Source: Streptomyces europaeiscabiei
GTDB taxonomy: Bacteria > Actinomycetota > Actinomycetes > Streptomycetales > Streptomycetaceae
NCBI RefSeq assembly: GCF_036346855.1
Contig: NZ_CP107841.1
Span: 9,428,001-9,492,000, forward strand
Reading direction: 5' to 3'
Length of the DNA stretch: 64,000 bases
The notes below the pieces were generated by a model. The model was not told where the DNA came from. It made no database searches and was given only the letters and a program-made list of their open reading frames with translations. Positions 43,496-53,051 of the stretch are shown here, piece by piece (positions within the stretch are counted from its first letter, which is position 1; the number at the start of each line of letters is the position of its first letter). Position numbers and translations under genes: made by a program.

Positions 43496-44602
43496 ATGAG
43501 AGATGTCCGGATAGACCGCCGGCTGTTCCTGCGCGGAGTCGGCGGAGTCACGGCGGGTCTCGCCGCCGCGTCCGCCCTGAGTGCCTGTGGCACCGGCAGC
43601 AGCCGCAGCACGACCGCCGGTAGCGGCAAGAGCTCCAAGACGCTGGTCGTGCGCAACAGCGGTGGCACGTACGGCGAGGCCAACCAGAAGGCGGTCTACG
43701 ACGCGTTCACCAAGGAGACGGGCATCCAGATCAAGGTGGTGAACATCGCGTACGCGCAGCTGCTCGCCCAGATCAAGCAGGGCCGCCCGCAGTTCGACGT
43801 CATCGACACCTCCATGGCCGACGTCATCCGCTTCAAGGACCAGGACGCGACCGAGGCACTCGACTACGACCGGCTGAAGAGCACCAAGAACGCGGGCATC
43901 GCCGAGTCCCTGATGATGTCCCACGGCATCGGCAAGAACTACTGGGCCAGCGTCATGGCGTATCGCACCGACGCCTTCGACGGCAAGAAGCCTGAAAGTT
44001 GGGCGGACTTCTGGGACACCAAGGCGTTCAAGGGGAGCCGCGCCCTCCAGGCCCGCGACGCCGATCTGCCCGAACTGGAGTTCGCCCTCCTGGCCGACGG
44101 CGTGCCCCTGGACAAGCTGTACCCCCTTGATGTGGAGCGCGCCTTCAAGTCCCTCGACAACATCAGGGGTTCCGTCCGCAAGTACTGGGACACCGGTGCC
44201 CTGCCCGGCGTCCTGCTGGGCCGCGAGGAGGTTGTCGCCACCAGCGTGTGGCACGGCCGTCTCGACGCCCTGATCAAGGGCGGCTCGCCGCTCGCCTACC
44301 AGTGGAACGGTGCCCGTCGGCAGAGCAACGGCTTCTGCATCCCCAAGGGGACCGCGAACCTCGACGCCGCCTACCAGCTCGTCGACTTCGCGCTGCGGCC
44401 CGACATCCAGGCCGCCTACGCCGAGGTCTACCCGATGGCCCCGGTGGTGCCCGCCGCCTACAAGAAGCTCTCCCCGGCCGCCGCGGACAACCTGGCCAGC
44501 TCGCCCGAGCACCTGAAGTCCGGGTTCGACCTGGACGTCGAGTGGTGGATCAAGAACGAGGCGGCCGTGTCCAAGCGCTGGCAGGAGTGGGTCAATGCCT
44601 GA
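43496..44602 (+). CDS. polyamine-type ABC transporter substrate-binding protein, Tat lipoprotein
   Basis: A 368-residue binding protein of the spermidine/putrescine (PotD) group. The signal has a twin-arginine motif (RRLFLRG, Arg8-Arg9) and a lipobox LSAC with Cys31, so it is probably exported folded by Tat and lipidated. The mature part begins with a Ser/Thr linker then TLVVRNSGGTYGEAN. AGGAGG lies six bases before ATG 43496; the previous gene ends 77 bases upstream. The 3' end overlaps the ATPase gene by eight bases. It would capture the operon's substrate, likely a cationic amine or amino-acid derivative; the ligand residues cannot be assigned from sequence alone. Confidence 0.9.
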   Translation: MRDVRIDRRLFLRGVGGVTAGLAAASALSACGTGSSRSTTAGSGKSSKTLVVRNSGGTYGEANQKAVYDAFTKETGIQIKVVNIAYAQLLAQIKQGRPQFDVIDTSMADVIRFKDQDATEALDYDRLKSTKNAGIAESLMMSHGIGKNYWASVMAYRTDAFDGKKPESWADFWDTKAFKGSRALQARDADLPELEFALLADGVPLDKLYPLDVERAFKSLDNIRGSVRKYWDTGALPGVLLGREEVVATSVWHGRLDALIKGGSPLAYQWNGARRQSNGFCIPKGTANLDAAYQLVDFALRPDIQAAYAEVYPMAPVVPAAYKKLSPAAADNLASSPEHLKSGFDLDVEWWIKNEAAVSKRWQEWVNA

Positions 44603-45740
44603 GCTGAACCTGAAGTCCCCGCACCAGTCGTCCCCGGCGGTCTCCCCGCCGCCGGGGACCGGCACCGGCAAACCCCTCTCCGTCACGGACCTGCGCAAGA
44701 CGTACAGCGGCGTGACCGCTGTCGACACGGTCTCGATGGAGATCGCGGGCGGCGAGTTCGTCACCTTCCTGGGGTCCTCCGGTTCCGGCAAGACCACCAC
44801 CCTGATGATGATCGCCGGGTTCTGCGAGCCCGACTCCGGCAGCATCGTCGTCGGCGGCCGTGACGTGACCCGCCTCGCGCCGCAGAAGCGCGGCCTCGGC
44901 TTCGTCTTCCAGCAGTACCTGCTCTTCCCGCACATGACGGTCTGGGAGAACGTCGCCTTCCCGCTCCAACTGCGGGGCGTGCCCAAGGCGGAGCTGCGCC
45001 GCCGGGTCGGCGAGACCCTGGAGATCGCCGGACTCTCCGCCATGGCCCGCCGCCGGCCGCGCGAGCTGTCGGGCGGCCAGCAGCAGCGCGTCGCGCTGTG
45101 CCGGGCGCTGGTCTACCGGCCGCCGGTGATCCTCATGGACGAGCCGCTCGGCGCCCTGGACAAGAAGCTGCGCGACCAGCTGCAGACCGAGATCAAGCGC
45201 ATCCAGCAGGAACTCGGCCTCACCGTCATCTATGTGACGCACGATCAGGAGGAGGCGCTGGTCCTGTCCGACCGGATCGCGGTGATGCGGGACGGGCGGA
45301 TCGACCAGTTCGACACCCCGCGTGAGCTCTTCGAGCGCCCGCGCACCCCGTTCGTCGCCGACTTCCTCGGCGCGGCCAACTTCCTGTCCGGCACCGTCCA
45401 GCAGCAGACGTCCGAGCGCACCGTCGTGAAGCTCGACACCGGAGGCCTGCTCAAGGCCCGCCCGCAGACAGGAGTCGAGGGAGCCCGGGTACGGGCCGCA
45501 GTGCAGCCCGGCCGGCTCCGGCTGTGTACCCCCGGCGACGGGTTCTGTACCGGCACCGTCGAGACGGTCACCTACGTGGGAACCCTCGTCCGCGTCACCG
45601 TCCGCCCGGCGGGCGACGCCGGCACCGGCCTCGTACGCCTGGAACTCCCGGCCGGACAGGCCCCGGTCATCGGCGAACAGGTCAGCCTGACCGCCCACCC
45701 CGACGACGTCAGCGTGTTCGCGGCGGAAGGAGGCGGGTGA
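44595..45740 (+). CDS. polyamine-type ABC transporter ATPase (PotA-like)
   Basis: A 381-residue ATPase. Walker A GSSGSGKTTT, Q-loop FVFQQYLLFPHMT, signature LSGGQQQRVALCRAL, Walker B VILMDEPLGALD and H-loop TVIYVTHDQEEA are all present. The C-terminal TOBE domain (about residues 290-375) is the regulatory part seen in PotA and related importers. It pairs with the two permeases downstream. The N-terminus carries a 25-residue Pro/Ser-rich extension before the core. Its gene overlaps the binding-protein gene by eight bases. Confidence 0.95.
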   Translation: MPELNLKSPHQSSPAVSPPPGTGTGKPLSVTDLRKTYSGVTAVDTVSMEIAGGEFVTFLGSSGSGKTTTLMMIAGFCEPDSGSIVVGGRDVTRLAPQKRGLGFVFQQYLLFPHMTVWENVAFPLQLRGVPKAELRRRVGETLEIAGLSAMARRRPRELSGGQQQRVALCRALVYRPPVILMDEPLGALDKKLRDQLQTEIKRIQQELGLTVIYVTHDQEEALVLSDRIAVMRDGRIDQFDTPRELFERPRTPFVADFLGAANFLSGTVQQQTSERTVVKLDTGGLLKARPQTGVEGARVRAAVQPGRLRLCTPGDGFCTGTVETVTYVGTLVRVTVRPAGDAGTGLVRLELPAGQAPVIGEQVSLTAHPDDVSVFAAEGGG

Positions 45741-45741
45741 C

Positions 45742-46674
45742 ATGGCCGGATCCGTTCTCGCCCCCGCGCCTCCCGCCGCGGGCCCCAAGGCCCCCGCCGT
45801 TTCCCAGGGACGGCTCCGCCGCGCGCTGTCCGAGCGCCGTACCCGCTTCGGGCTGCTCAACGCCGCCCCCGTGGTCATCTATCTGCTGGTGCTGTTCGTC
45901 TACCCGATCCTCAGCACCCTGCTCCTCAGCCTCAAGGGCGAGGACGGCGGCTGGACGCTGCACTGGTACGCGGACGCCCTCCAGGGCTCCAACCTGAAGG
46001 TCCTCCTCACCACCCTGCGGATCTCCGCCGAGACCTCGCTGCTCAGCCTCGTCATCGGCTTCCTGTTGGCCGCCGCCGTCTCCCGGCTCAAGCCGCTGTG
46101 GGCGGGCCTGGTGATGATCATCGTCATCGTGCCGCACTTCATCAGTGCCCTGGTCCGCACCTACGGCTGGATCATCCTGCTCGGTGAACACGGCGTCATC
46201 AACGACGCCCTGACGGACCTGGACGTCCCGGGTGCTCCGTTCCAGATGCTCTACAACGAACTCGGCGTGGTCATCGGCACCACCTCGGTGATGCTGCCCT
46301 ACACCGTGCTGCTGCTGTACGCGGTCATGAAGGGCATCGACCGCCGTCTCCCGGCCGCAGCGGCCAGCATGGGCGCGGGCAGGCTGACGATCTTCCGCCG
46401 GGTCTACCTGCCGATGGTCGCTCCCGGCCTGGTCAACGCGGGCATCCTGTGCTTCATCCTCTGCCTCGGCTACTACCTCACGCCTGCCCTCATGGGCGGC
46501 CCGAAGCAGGCCATGGTGGCCTCTCTCATCAGCGAGCAGGTGATGAAGCAGAGCCAGTGGAACGGCGCCGCCGCTCTCGGCATCATCCTGCTGCTCCTCA
46601 CCTTCGGAGGTCTGCTCCTGCTGCGGCTGATCAAGGTGCTGAGCGAGGCCGCGAAGAACCGGGGTATCTCATGA
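45742..46674 (+). CDS. polyamine-type ABC transporter permease (PotB-like)
   Basis: A 310-residue permease with six membrane segments, the first near residues 36-58 (LNAAPVVIYLLVLFVYPILST). The EAA-type loop reads AAAASMGAGRLTIFRRVYLPM. The start lies one base after the ATPase stop. It forms the transmembrane heterodimer with the PotC-like protein whose ATG overlaps its stop by four bases. Confidence 0.93.
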   Translation: MAGSVLAPAPPAAGPKAPAVSQGRLRRALSERRTRFGLLNAAPVVIYLLVLFVYPILSTLLLSLKGEDGGWTLHWYADALQGSNLKVLLTTLRISAETSLLSLVIGFLLAAAVSRLKPLWAGLVMIIVIVPHFISALVRTYGWIILLGEHGVINDALTDLDVPGAPFQMLYNELGVVIGTTSVMLPYTVLLLYAVMKGIDRRLPAAAASMGAGRLTIFRRVYLPMVAPGLVNAGILCFILCLGYYLTPALMGGPKQAMVASLISEQVMKQSQWNGAAALGIILLLLTFGGLLLLRLIKVLSEAAKNRGIS

Positions 46675-47537
46675 TCGCGCTGCGCTCGACACTGGCCGGA
46701 CGGATCTTCCTGACCGTCGCCTCCACGGTGATCCTGCTGTTCCTCGCCCTGCCGATCGTCCTCATCGTCGTCACCTCCTTCGGCAAGGACGCGTTCGGCG
46801 CCTTCCCGCCGGACTCCTGGACGCTGGGCTGGTACAAGGTGCTGTTCGCCGACGGCAGCAAGTGGCCGGCCGCGCTGTCGCTGAGCGCCCTGATCGCCTC
46901 ACTGACCACCGCGTTCTCGCTCCTCCTGGGCATCACGGCGGCCACGGCACTGGTCCGTAGCAACCTGCCGCTGCGCTCGGCGGTGTACGGACTGGTCCTC
47001 GCCCCGCTGGTGATCCCCCAAGTGGTCATCGCCCTCGGCCTGTTCCTTCTCTTCGAGCCGGCCGCCATGCTCGGCAGTCCGATCGCCATCGCCCTCGGCC
47101 ACACCGTGCTCGCCTCACCGATCGCCGTGATGATCCTCATGGCCACACTGAAGGGCATCGACGAACGGCTGGAGGACGCGGCGGCCAGCATGGGCGCCGG
47201 CCGTCTCACCGTCGCCCGGCGCATCACGTTCCCCCTGGCGATGCCCGGCATGATCGCCGCCGCGATCTTCTCCTTCATCACCAGCTTCGACGAGTTCTTC
47301 ATCTCGCAGTTCCTGTCCTCGGTGGACACCACGACCCTGCCCGTCCAGGTGTTCAACGTCCTCCAGTTCGATGTCGACCCGTCCGTGACGGCCATCAGCG
47401 CGGTGCTCATCGCGATCGCCGTCCTGGCCCTCGTCCTGGTCGCCGCCGTGCGCCGACTCGGCGGTGGCGGAAAGCAGGACGGTCTGCTGCCGACGGAGCC
47501 CGGGGTGGGCCTGTCCACCGGGAGTGAGACCTCATGA
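46671..47537 (+). CDS. polyamine-type ABC transporter permease (PotC-like)
   Basis: A 288-residue permease. ATG 46671 overlaps the PotB-like stop (ATGA); the longer open frame upstream is inside that gene and is not real. About six membrane segments, with EAA-type loop DAAASMGAGRLTVARRITFPL. The stop overlaps the aminotransferase start by four bases, so transport and catabolism are translated as one unit. Confidence 0.93.
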   Translation: MIALRSTLAGRIFLTVASTVILLFLALPIVLIVVTSFGKDAFGAFPPDSWTLGWYKVLFADGSKWPAALSLSALIASLTTAFSLLLGITAATALVRSNLPLRSAVYGLVLAPLVIPQVVIALGLFLLFEPAAMLGSPIAIALGHTVLASPIAVMILMATLKGIDERLEDAAASMGAGRLTVARRITFPLAMPGMIAAAIFSFITSFDEFFISQFLSSVDTTTLPVQVFNVLQFDVDPSVTAISAVLIAIAVLALVLVAAVRRLGGGGKQDGLLPTEPGVGLSTGSETS

Positions 47538-48925
47538 CCACCAGCACCCGCACCCCGGCCGGTGAACTGTCCGCCACCGCGGCCAGACACCTGCTGCTCA
47601 ACATGACCCCCAACGGCTCGCTCGGCCCGGAAGGCGAGAACCTCCTCGTCATCCGGCGGGGCGAGGGCCCGTACGTCGACGACGCCGACGGCAGGCGCTA
47701 CATCGACGGTCTGTCCGGGCTGTACTGCTGCCAGCTCGGCTACTCCTACGGCCCCGAATTCGCCGAGGCGGCTCAGAAGCAACTGCGCGAGCTGTGCTAC
47801 AGCCCGCTGTGGACCTCCTCCGCGCACCCGACGGCGATCGAACTCGCCGAGCGGCTGTCCCGGATCGCCCCCGTGGACATCGAGCACACCTTTTTCTCCA
47901 GCGGTGGCGCCGAAGCCGTCGAGACCGCCTGGAAGATCGCCCGCCGCTACCACGCGCTGCGTGGCGAACCGGGCCGCACCAAGGCCATCGCTCGGCGCGG
48001 CGCCTACCACGGACTGACCATCGGCACCCTCTCCCTCACCGACGACCCCGGCCTGACGGAGCCGTACGGCCCGCCGGCGATCGACACCCGGTTCGTGGCC
48101 AACACCAACCGCTTCGGTCTCGCACCGGAATACGCGGACGACGGCCTGTACACGGCCCGGCTGCTCGCCGAGCTGGAGGACGCGATCCTGGCCGAGGGTC
48201 CGGAGACCGTCGCCATGCTCATCGCCGAGCCGGTGCAGAACCGGGGCGGCTGCATCACCCCGCCCCAGGGTTACTGGCAGGGTCTGCGGGCGCTGGCCGA
48301 CCGGTACGGACTCCTGCTCGTCGCCGACGAGGTGATCACGGCCTTCGGCCGGCTCGGGGAGTGGTTCGGCGGTGACCTCTACGGCGCCCGCCCGGACATG
48401 GTCACCGTCGCCAAGGGCATCACCGCCGGTTACGCCCCCATGGGGGCAACTCTGGTCAGCGGGGGTGTCGTCGAGGTCATCAACCGGCCCGGCGTGGTCC
48501 TCAACCACGGCTACACCTTCGCCGGGCACCCGCTGAGCGCGGCCATCGCCCTGCGCAACCTGGAGATCATGGAGCGGGACCGGATCCTGGAGAACGTCCG
48601 TGACCTCCAAGGCCACCTGGCGGGCCGCATGGCATCCCTCGCGGACCTGAGAATCGTCGGCGACGTCCGGGGAGCCGGGTTCTTCTACGCCTGCGAACTC
48701 GTCGGCGACCAGGAGAACGGCGGCTTCGGCGACACCGCCCGCGCCGACCTGATCGCCGACCTGATCCCGCGCCGACTGCGCGAGGCCGGCCTCCTCGCCC
48801 GCGTCTACAACCGGTCCGCGCCACTGGTCCAGATCGCGCCCCCGCTGATCAGCGACCGGGCCCTTCTCGACCGTATCGCCGACATCCTCGCGGAGACCCT
48901 CGCCGAGGCGTCCGCCCGCATCTGA
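47534..48925 (+). CDS. class III aminotransferase (omega-amino acid/polyamine type)
   Basis: A 463-residue PLP enzyme. It shows FFSSGGAEAVETAWKIARRY, RRGAYHGLTIGTLSLT, the cofactor Asp in LLVADEVITAFGRLG and the PLP lysine in VTVAKGITAGYAPMG. The form is that of beta-alanine:pyruvate, putrescine or other omega-amine transaminases (for example the SpuC or DoeD group), distinct from the GabT-like gene at 33391. It would convert an amine to an aldehyde, which the dehydrogenase at 49899 could oxidise. ATGA overlap with the permease gene. Confidence 0.87.
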   Translation: MTTSTRTPAGELSATAARHLLLNMTPNGSLGPEGENLLVIRRGEGPYVDDADGRRYIDGLSGLYCCQLGYSYGPEFAEAAQKQLRELCYSPLWTSSAHPTAIELAERLSRIAPVDIEHTFFSSGGAEAVETAWKIARRYHALRGEPGRTKAIARRGAYHGLTIGTLSLTDDPGLTEPYGPPAIDTRFVANTNRFGLAPEYADDGLYTARLLAELEDAILAEGPETVAMLIAEPVQNRGGCITPPQGYWQGLRALADRYGLLLVADEVITAFGRLGEWFGGDLYGARPDMVTVAKGITAGYAPMGATLVSGGVVEVINRPGVVLNHGYTFAGHPLSAAIALRNLEIMERDRILENVRDLQGHLAGRMASLADLRIVGDVRGAGFFYACELVGDQENGGFGDTARADLIADLIPRRLREAGLLARVYNRSAPLVQIAPPLISDRALLDRIADILAETLAEASARI

Positions 48926-48948
48926 TCCATGTTTCGGAAAGGAACGAC

Positions 48949-49902
48949 ATGTACTCCATCGGTCCGCTGACCGTCGCCCCCGGCGAGCGCGCCCAAGGCC
49001 TCATCCCGGTCGGCACCAGCAGCTACGGTGTCGAACTCGGCATCCCACTGATCGTCGTCAACGGCGCCCACGACGGCCCGGTCCTGTGTGTGGACGCCGG
49101 CGTGCACGGCGACGAGTACGACGGCCAGGAAGCCGTCCGCCGCGTGGTCGCCGAGATCGACCCGGCCACCCTGCGCGGCACGCTCGTCGCCATCCCCTGC
49201 ATGAACACCCCGGCCTTCGAGGCGGCGGCCCGCACCAGCGGCCTGGACCACCTCAACCTCAACCGCATCTTCCCCGGTGACGCGGACGGCTCGTACTCGC
49301 TGCGCCTGGCCGCCACCTTCGTCGAGCAGGTCGTCCCGGCCATCGACGCCCTGGTCGACCTGCACACCGGCGGCACGTTCGGTGAGATCGCCCCGCTGGT
49401 CATCCTTCAGGGCGGCTACGAGGAACTGGCGACGGACATGGCCCTCGCAGCCGGGCACGAGCTGGTCTGGAAGGGCGGCAAGTGGGGCGGCACGGTGCGC
49501 CATCCCACCCTCGCGGCGGGCAAGCCCGCCATCACCATCGAGGTCGGCGGTGGCACCTACCGCGAGGAGAACGTCACCCTGCACATGCACTCCATCCGCA
49601 ACATCCTCCGGCAACTCGGCATGATCGACGGTGCGGCGGAGTTGCGGGACACCTACACCACGGTCTCCGGCACTTTCGCCCGCTCCGACGCCGGCGGCTT
49701 CTTCGTCGGCCACGCCGAGCCGGGGGACACCTGCAAGGAAGGCGACCTGATCGCCCACATCGTCGACCACTACGGCAACACGCTGGAGGAGGTCCTCGCC
49801 CCGCAGGACGGCATCGTGCTCTGGGTCCGCCGGATCCGCACCGTCCGCCCCGGCGACGAGGTCGTCATCTTCGGCGAGGTGCAGGGAGAGATCCGGCCAT
49901 GA
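48949..49902 (+). CDS. AstE/AspA family deacylase 2
   Basis: A 317-residue zinc hydrolase. Motifs are DAGVHGDEYDGQEAVRRVV (His and Glu ligands), LNLNRIFPGD, VDLHTGG (third ligand) and a C-terminal beta domain (GGFFVGHAEPGDTCKEGD). This subgroup includes N-acetyl-diaminobutyrate deacetylase (DoeB) and related N-acyl-amino-acid hydrolases. It is only distantly similar to the family member at 42357 in the same operon. AAAGGAA precedes ATG 48949. It lies between the aminotransferase and the aldehyde dehydrogenase and overlaps the latter by four bases, so the three probably act in sequence. Confidence 0.87.
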   Translation: MYSIGPLTVAPGERAQGLIPVGTSSYGVELGIPLIVVNGAHDGPVLCVDAGVHGDEYDGQEAVRRVVAEIDPATLRGTLVAIPCMNTPAFEAAARTSGLDHLNLNRIFPGDADGSYSLRLAATFVEQVVPAIDALVDLHTGGTFGEIAPLVILQGGYEELATDMALAAGHELVWKGGKWGGTVRHPTLAAGKPAITIEVGGGTYREENVTLHMHSIRNILRQLGMIDGAAELRDTYTTVSGTFARSDAGGFFVGHAEPGDTCKEGDLIAHIVDHYGNTLEEVLAPQDGIVLWVRRIRTVRPGDEVVIFGEVQGEIRP

Positions 49903-51359
49903 CCGGCGAACTGCGGTTGACCGAGCTGCTGATCGACGGCAAGCAGGTGCCCGCCGCCGACGGACGCTTCTTCACGGTCCTCGACCCGTCCGACGGTGCG
50001 GCCATCGCCCAGGTGGCGCTGGCCGGCAAGGCGGACGTGGACCAGGCGGTGGCGGCGGCCCGCTCGGCCCTCACCTCTCCCGAATGGGCCGGGATGCGCG
50101 CCGCCGACCGGGGCCGCATCCTCTACCGGATCGCGGAGGCCATCCGCTACCAGGGCGAACGGCTGGCCCGCCTGGAGAGCCAGGACGTCGGCAAGCCGCT
50201 CCGCCAGGCCAAGGCCGATGTCGAGGCCGCCGCCCGGTACTTCGAGTTCTACGCGGGCGTCGCCGACAAGCTCGGCGGCACCACGATCCCCCTCGGGCCC
50301 GGCCTCATCGACTACACCGTCCGCGAGCCGATCGGTGTCTCCGGCCAGATCATCCCGTTCAACTACCCGCTGCAGAACACCGCGAGGGGCTCCGCTCCGG
50401 CGCTGGCGGCAGGGTGCACCGTGGTGCTCAAGCCGTCGCCGGAGGCACCGCTCACCCCGCTGGAGATCGGCAGGATCGCCCTGGAGTGCGGACTCCCGCC
50501 GGGCGTCCTGAACGTCGTCCCCGGCGACGGCGAGACCGGCGCGGCTCTCGCCGGGCACCCGGACATCAACCAGGTCACCTTCACCGGCTCGGTGCCCACC
50601 GGCATCAAGGTCGCCCAGGCAGCCGCCGCCAACGTGGTCCCCTCCGTCACGGAACTGGGCGGCAAGTCACCGGTCGTCGTCTTCGCCGACGCCGACTTCG
50701 ACCTGGCGCTGACCGCGATTGCGGCCTCGGCCTTCGGCAACGCCGGCCAGACCTGCTCGGCCGGCACCCGGCTGCTGCTCCAGCGCGGCGCCGAGGAGTT
50801 CCTCGACAAGCTCGTCGCCCACGCCGCCTCCCTGCGCGTCGGCCCGGGGCTCACCGACCCGGACGTCGGCCCGCTGGTCGCCGCCCGGCAGCGCGACCGG
50901 GTGCTGGGCTACCTGGACCTGGCCCGCGAGGAGGGCGCCGTGGCACGGGCCGGCGGCGGTGCGCCGTCCGACCCGGCCCTGGCCGACGGCTACTACGTCG
51001 AACCGACCGTGCTCACCGGCCTGACCAACGACGCCCGGTGCGCCCGCGAGGAGATCTTCGGCCCCGTCATCACCGTCATCGAGTTCGACGACGCCGACGA
51101 GGCCCTGGACATCGCCAACGACAGCCCGTACGGCCTCGCGTCCTACGTCTGGACCCGTGACATCGACAAGGCGATGCGGCTCGCCGAGGGCATCCGGGCC
51201 GGCCAGGTCTACGTCAACGCCACCGGCGTCGGCACCGGCGTCGAGCTTCCGTTCGGCGGCTACAAGCACAGCGGCTGGGGGCGGGAGAAGGGTCTCGCGG
51301 CCCTCGACAGCTACACGCAGACCAAGAACGTCTGCATCGGATTCGGGAGGCGGTCATGA
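49899..51359 (+). CDS. NAD-dependent aldehyde dehydrogenase
   Basis: A 486-residue enzyme with IIPFNYPLQNTARGSAPALA (cofactor), VTELGGKSPVVVFADADF (Glu general base) and FGNAGQTCSAGTRLLLQ (nucleophile Cys). The sequence is of the betaine-aldehyde/gamma-aminobutyraldehyde type rather than GabD. It should oxidise the aminoaldehyde made by the aminotransferase or FAD oxidases. Overlaps both neighbours by four bases. Confidence 0.9.
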   Translation: MTGELRLTELLIDGKQVPAADGRFFTVLDPSDGAAIAQVALAGKADVDQAVAAARSALTSPEWAGMRAADRGRILYRIAEAIRYQGERLARLESQDVGKPLRQAKADVEAAARYFEFYAGVADKLGGTTIPLGPGLIDYTVREPIGVSGQIIPFNYPLQNTARGSAPALAAGCTVVLKPSPEAPLTPLEIGRIALECGLPPGVLNVVPGDGETGAALAGHPDINQVTFTGSVPTGIKVAQAAAANVVPSVTELGGKSPVVVFADADFDLALTAIAASAFGNAGQTCSAGTRLLLQRGAEEFLDKLVAHAASLRVGPGLTDPDVGPLVAARQRDRVLGYLDLAREEGAVARAGGGAPSDPALADGYYVEPTVLTGLTNDARCAREEIFGPVITVIEFDDADEALDIANDSPYGLASYVWTRDIDKAMRLAEGIRAGQVYVNATGVGTGVELPFGGYKHSGWGREKGLAALDSYTQTKNVCIGFGRRS

Positions 51360-52294
51360 GATATCGCACGCTCGGTGACCGCGGCCCGACCGTCTCCGTG
51401 GTGGGCGTCGGCGGCAACAACTTCGGCTCCCGCCTCAACGAGGACGGCACGAAGGCCGTCGTCCACGCGGCCATCGACGCCGGGATCACCCTCTTCGACA
51501 CCGCCGACATGTACGGCGGGTTCGGCGAGAGCGACAGCGGGCGCGGCGACGGCGAACGGCTCCTCGGTGCCGCCCTCAAGGGGCACCGCGACGAGGTCGT
51601 CCTGGCCACCAAGTTCGGCATGGAGATGGGCCAGGAGGCCGACCTCTACGGCCGACGGGGAGCCCGCCCCTACATCCGCTACGCCGTCGAGGCGTCGCTG
51701 CGCCGCCTGGGCACCGAACGGATCGACCTGTACCAGTACCACGAGCCGGACGGCGTCACCCCGCTGGAGGAGACCGTCGCCGCGCTCCGTGAACTGGTCG
51801 ACGAGGGCAAGATCGGCCACATCGGCTGCTCCAACCTGCCGGCCGAGCAGCTCACCGATGCCTTCGTGTCCACCCAGGCCCGCTACCACCTGCTCGACCG
51901 CGCTGTGGAGCAGGACCTGGTCCCCGCCTGCGTCCGCCACGGTGTCGGCCTCCTGCCGTACTACCCGCTGGCCAACGGCCTGCTCAGCGGAAAGTACCGG
52001 CGCGGAGAGGAGCCCCCGCCCGGCAGCCGGCTGTCCTGGCGGCAGGGCTGGCTCACCGACGCGGCCCTCGACAAGGCCGAGGCGCTCACCGCGTACGGCG
52101 CCGAACGAGGACTCACCCTCCTCCAGGTCGCCGTGGGAGCACTGGCCGCGCTCCCCGCCGTCGGCTCCGTCATCTGCGGCGCCATGACCCCCGAACAGGT
52201 CACCGCCAACGCGGCGGCGGCCGACTGGACCCCCGACCCGGCCGACCTGGCCGCACTCGACGCGATCGTCACCCCAGGCGAACGTGTCGTCTGA
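51356..52294 (+). CDS. aldo/keto reductase
   Basis: A 312-residue (beta/alpha)8 oxidoreductase. The catalytic set is visible: Asp and Tyr in FDTADMYGGFGESD, Lys in VVLATKFGME and His in DLYQYHEPDG. NADPH is the expected cofactor. Its place between the aldehyde dehydrogenase and a HAD enzyme suggests reduction of an aldehyde or keto side product, or detoxification. Overlaps the dehydrogenase gene by four bases. Confidence 0.9.
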   Translation: MRYRTLGDRGPTVSVVGVGGNNFGSRLNEDGTKAVVHAAIDAGITLFDTADMYGGFGESDSGRGDGERLLGAALKGHRDEVVLATKFGMEMGQEADLYGRRGARPYIRYAVEASLRRLGTERIDLYQYHEPDGVTPLEETVAALRELVDEGKIGHIGCSNLPAEQLTDAFVSTQARYHLLDRAVEQDLVPACVRHGVGLLPYYPLANGLLSGKYRRGEEPPPGSRLSWRQGWLTDAALDKAEALTAYGAERGLTLLQVAVGALAALPAVGSVICGAMTPEQVTANAAAADWTPDPADLAALDAIVTPGERVV

Positions 52295-52337
52295 AGCCAC
52301 CGAACCCCCTTCGTCATCCGAATTGAGGCTGAACACC

Positions 52338-53003
52338 ATGCGAGAGATCGTCACCTTCGACGCCTATGCGACCCTGATCAACTTCGAGCTCGGCCCCACG
52401 ACCCTGAAGGTCCTCGAAGACCGGCTGGACCTGGACAACCTGGACGTCGACGAGTTCCTCGACGACTTCCGCGTCATGCGCTTCCAGGCCGTCCTGGAGG
52501 CCTACCGCCCGTACCACGAGATCCTGCACTCCAGCCTGCGCAACGCCATGCGGCTGCACGGCCTGGAGTACCGCGAGTCCGACGGTGACGCCCTCGTCGA
52601 GGCCGTCCCCACCTTCGGCCCCTTCCCGGAGGTCCCGGACGCACTGCGCGCCCTGAAGACCAAGTACGAGATCGCCATCATCTCCAACACCGACGACGAC
52701 ATGATCGCGCGTAACGTGGAGAACATCGGTGTCGAGTTCGACTACGTCATCACCGCCCAGCAGGCCGGCGCCTACAAGCCGGACCGCCAGACCTTCGAGT
52801 ACGCCTTCAAGACCATGGGCGTCGAGCCGTCGCAGGTCATCCACACCGCGCAGGGCTGGGAGTACGACCACATCCCTACGCGCGACCTCGGCCTGAAGCG
52901 CCGGGTGTGGATCAACCGCTACGGCCGCCCCGGCAGCGCCGACTACCAGCCCTACGACGAGCTGCGGGACCTGTCGGGCCTGCCCAAGCTGCTCGGCTGC
53001 TGA
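52338..53003 (+). CDS. HAD hydrolase, haloacid dehalogenase type II-like
   Basis: A 221-residue HAD protein. The nucleophile Asp8 is in IVTFDAYATLINF, motif II is AIISNTDDD, the Lys is in AYKPDRQTFEYAF and the last acidic motif lies near AQGWEYDHIPTRDLGL. It looks like the type II 2-haloacid dehalogenase group, many members of which act on small phosphates or other acids rather than haloacids. ATG 52338 has GAGG ten bases upstream; the open frame from 52284 overlaps the previous gene without a site. Why the operon needs a HAD enzyme is unclear. Confidence 0.85.
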   Translation: MREIVTFDAYATLINFELGPTTLKVLEDRLDLDNLDVDEFLDDFRVMRFQAVLEAYRPYHEILHSSLRNAMRLHGLEYRESDGDALVEAVPTFGPFPEVPDALRALKTKYEIAIISNTDDDMIARNVENIGVEFDYVITAQQAGAYKPDRQTFEYAFKTMGVEPSQVIHTAQGWEYDHIPTRDLGLKRRVWINRYGRPGSADYQPYDELRDLSGLPKLLGC

Positions 53004-53051
53004 CCGACGGCGCACCGGCGAAACAGACCGAGAACACAGAGGACGCACGCC

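Noticed and set aside
46631..48616. A minus-strand open frame of 661 codons over the permease and aminotransferase genes
   Set aside because: Low-complexity composition and exact overlap with well-supported genes in the opposite strand.
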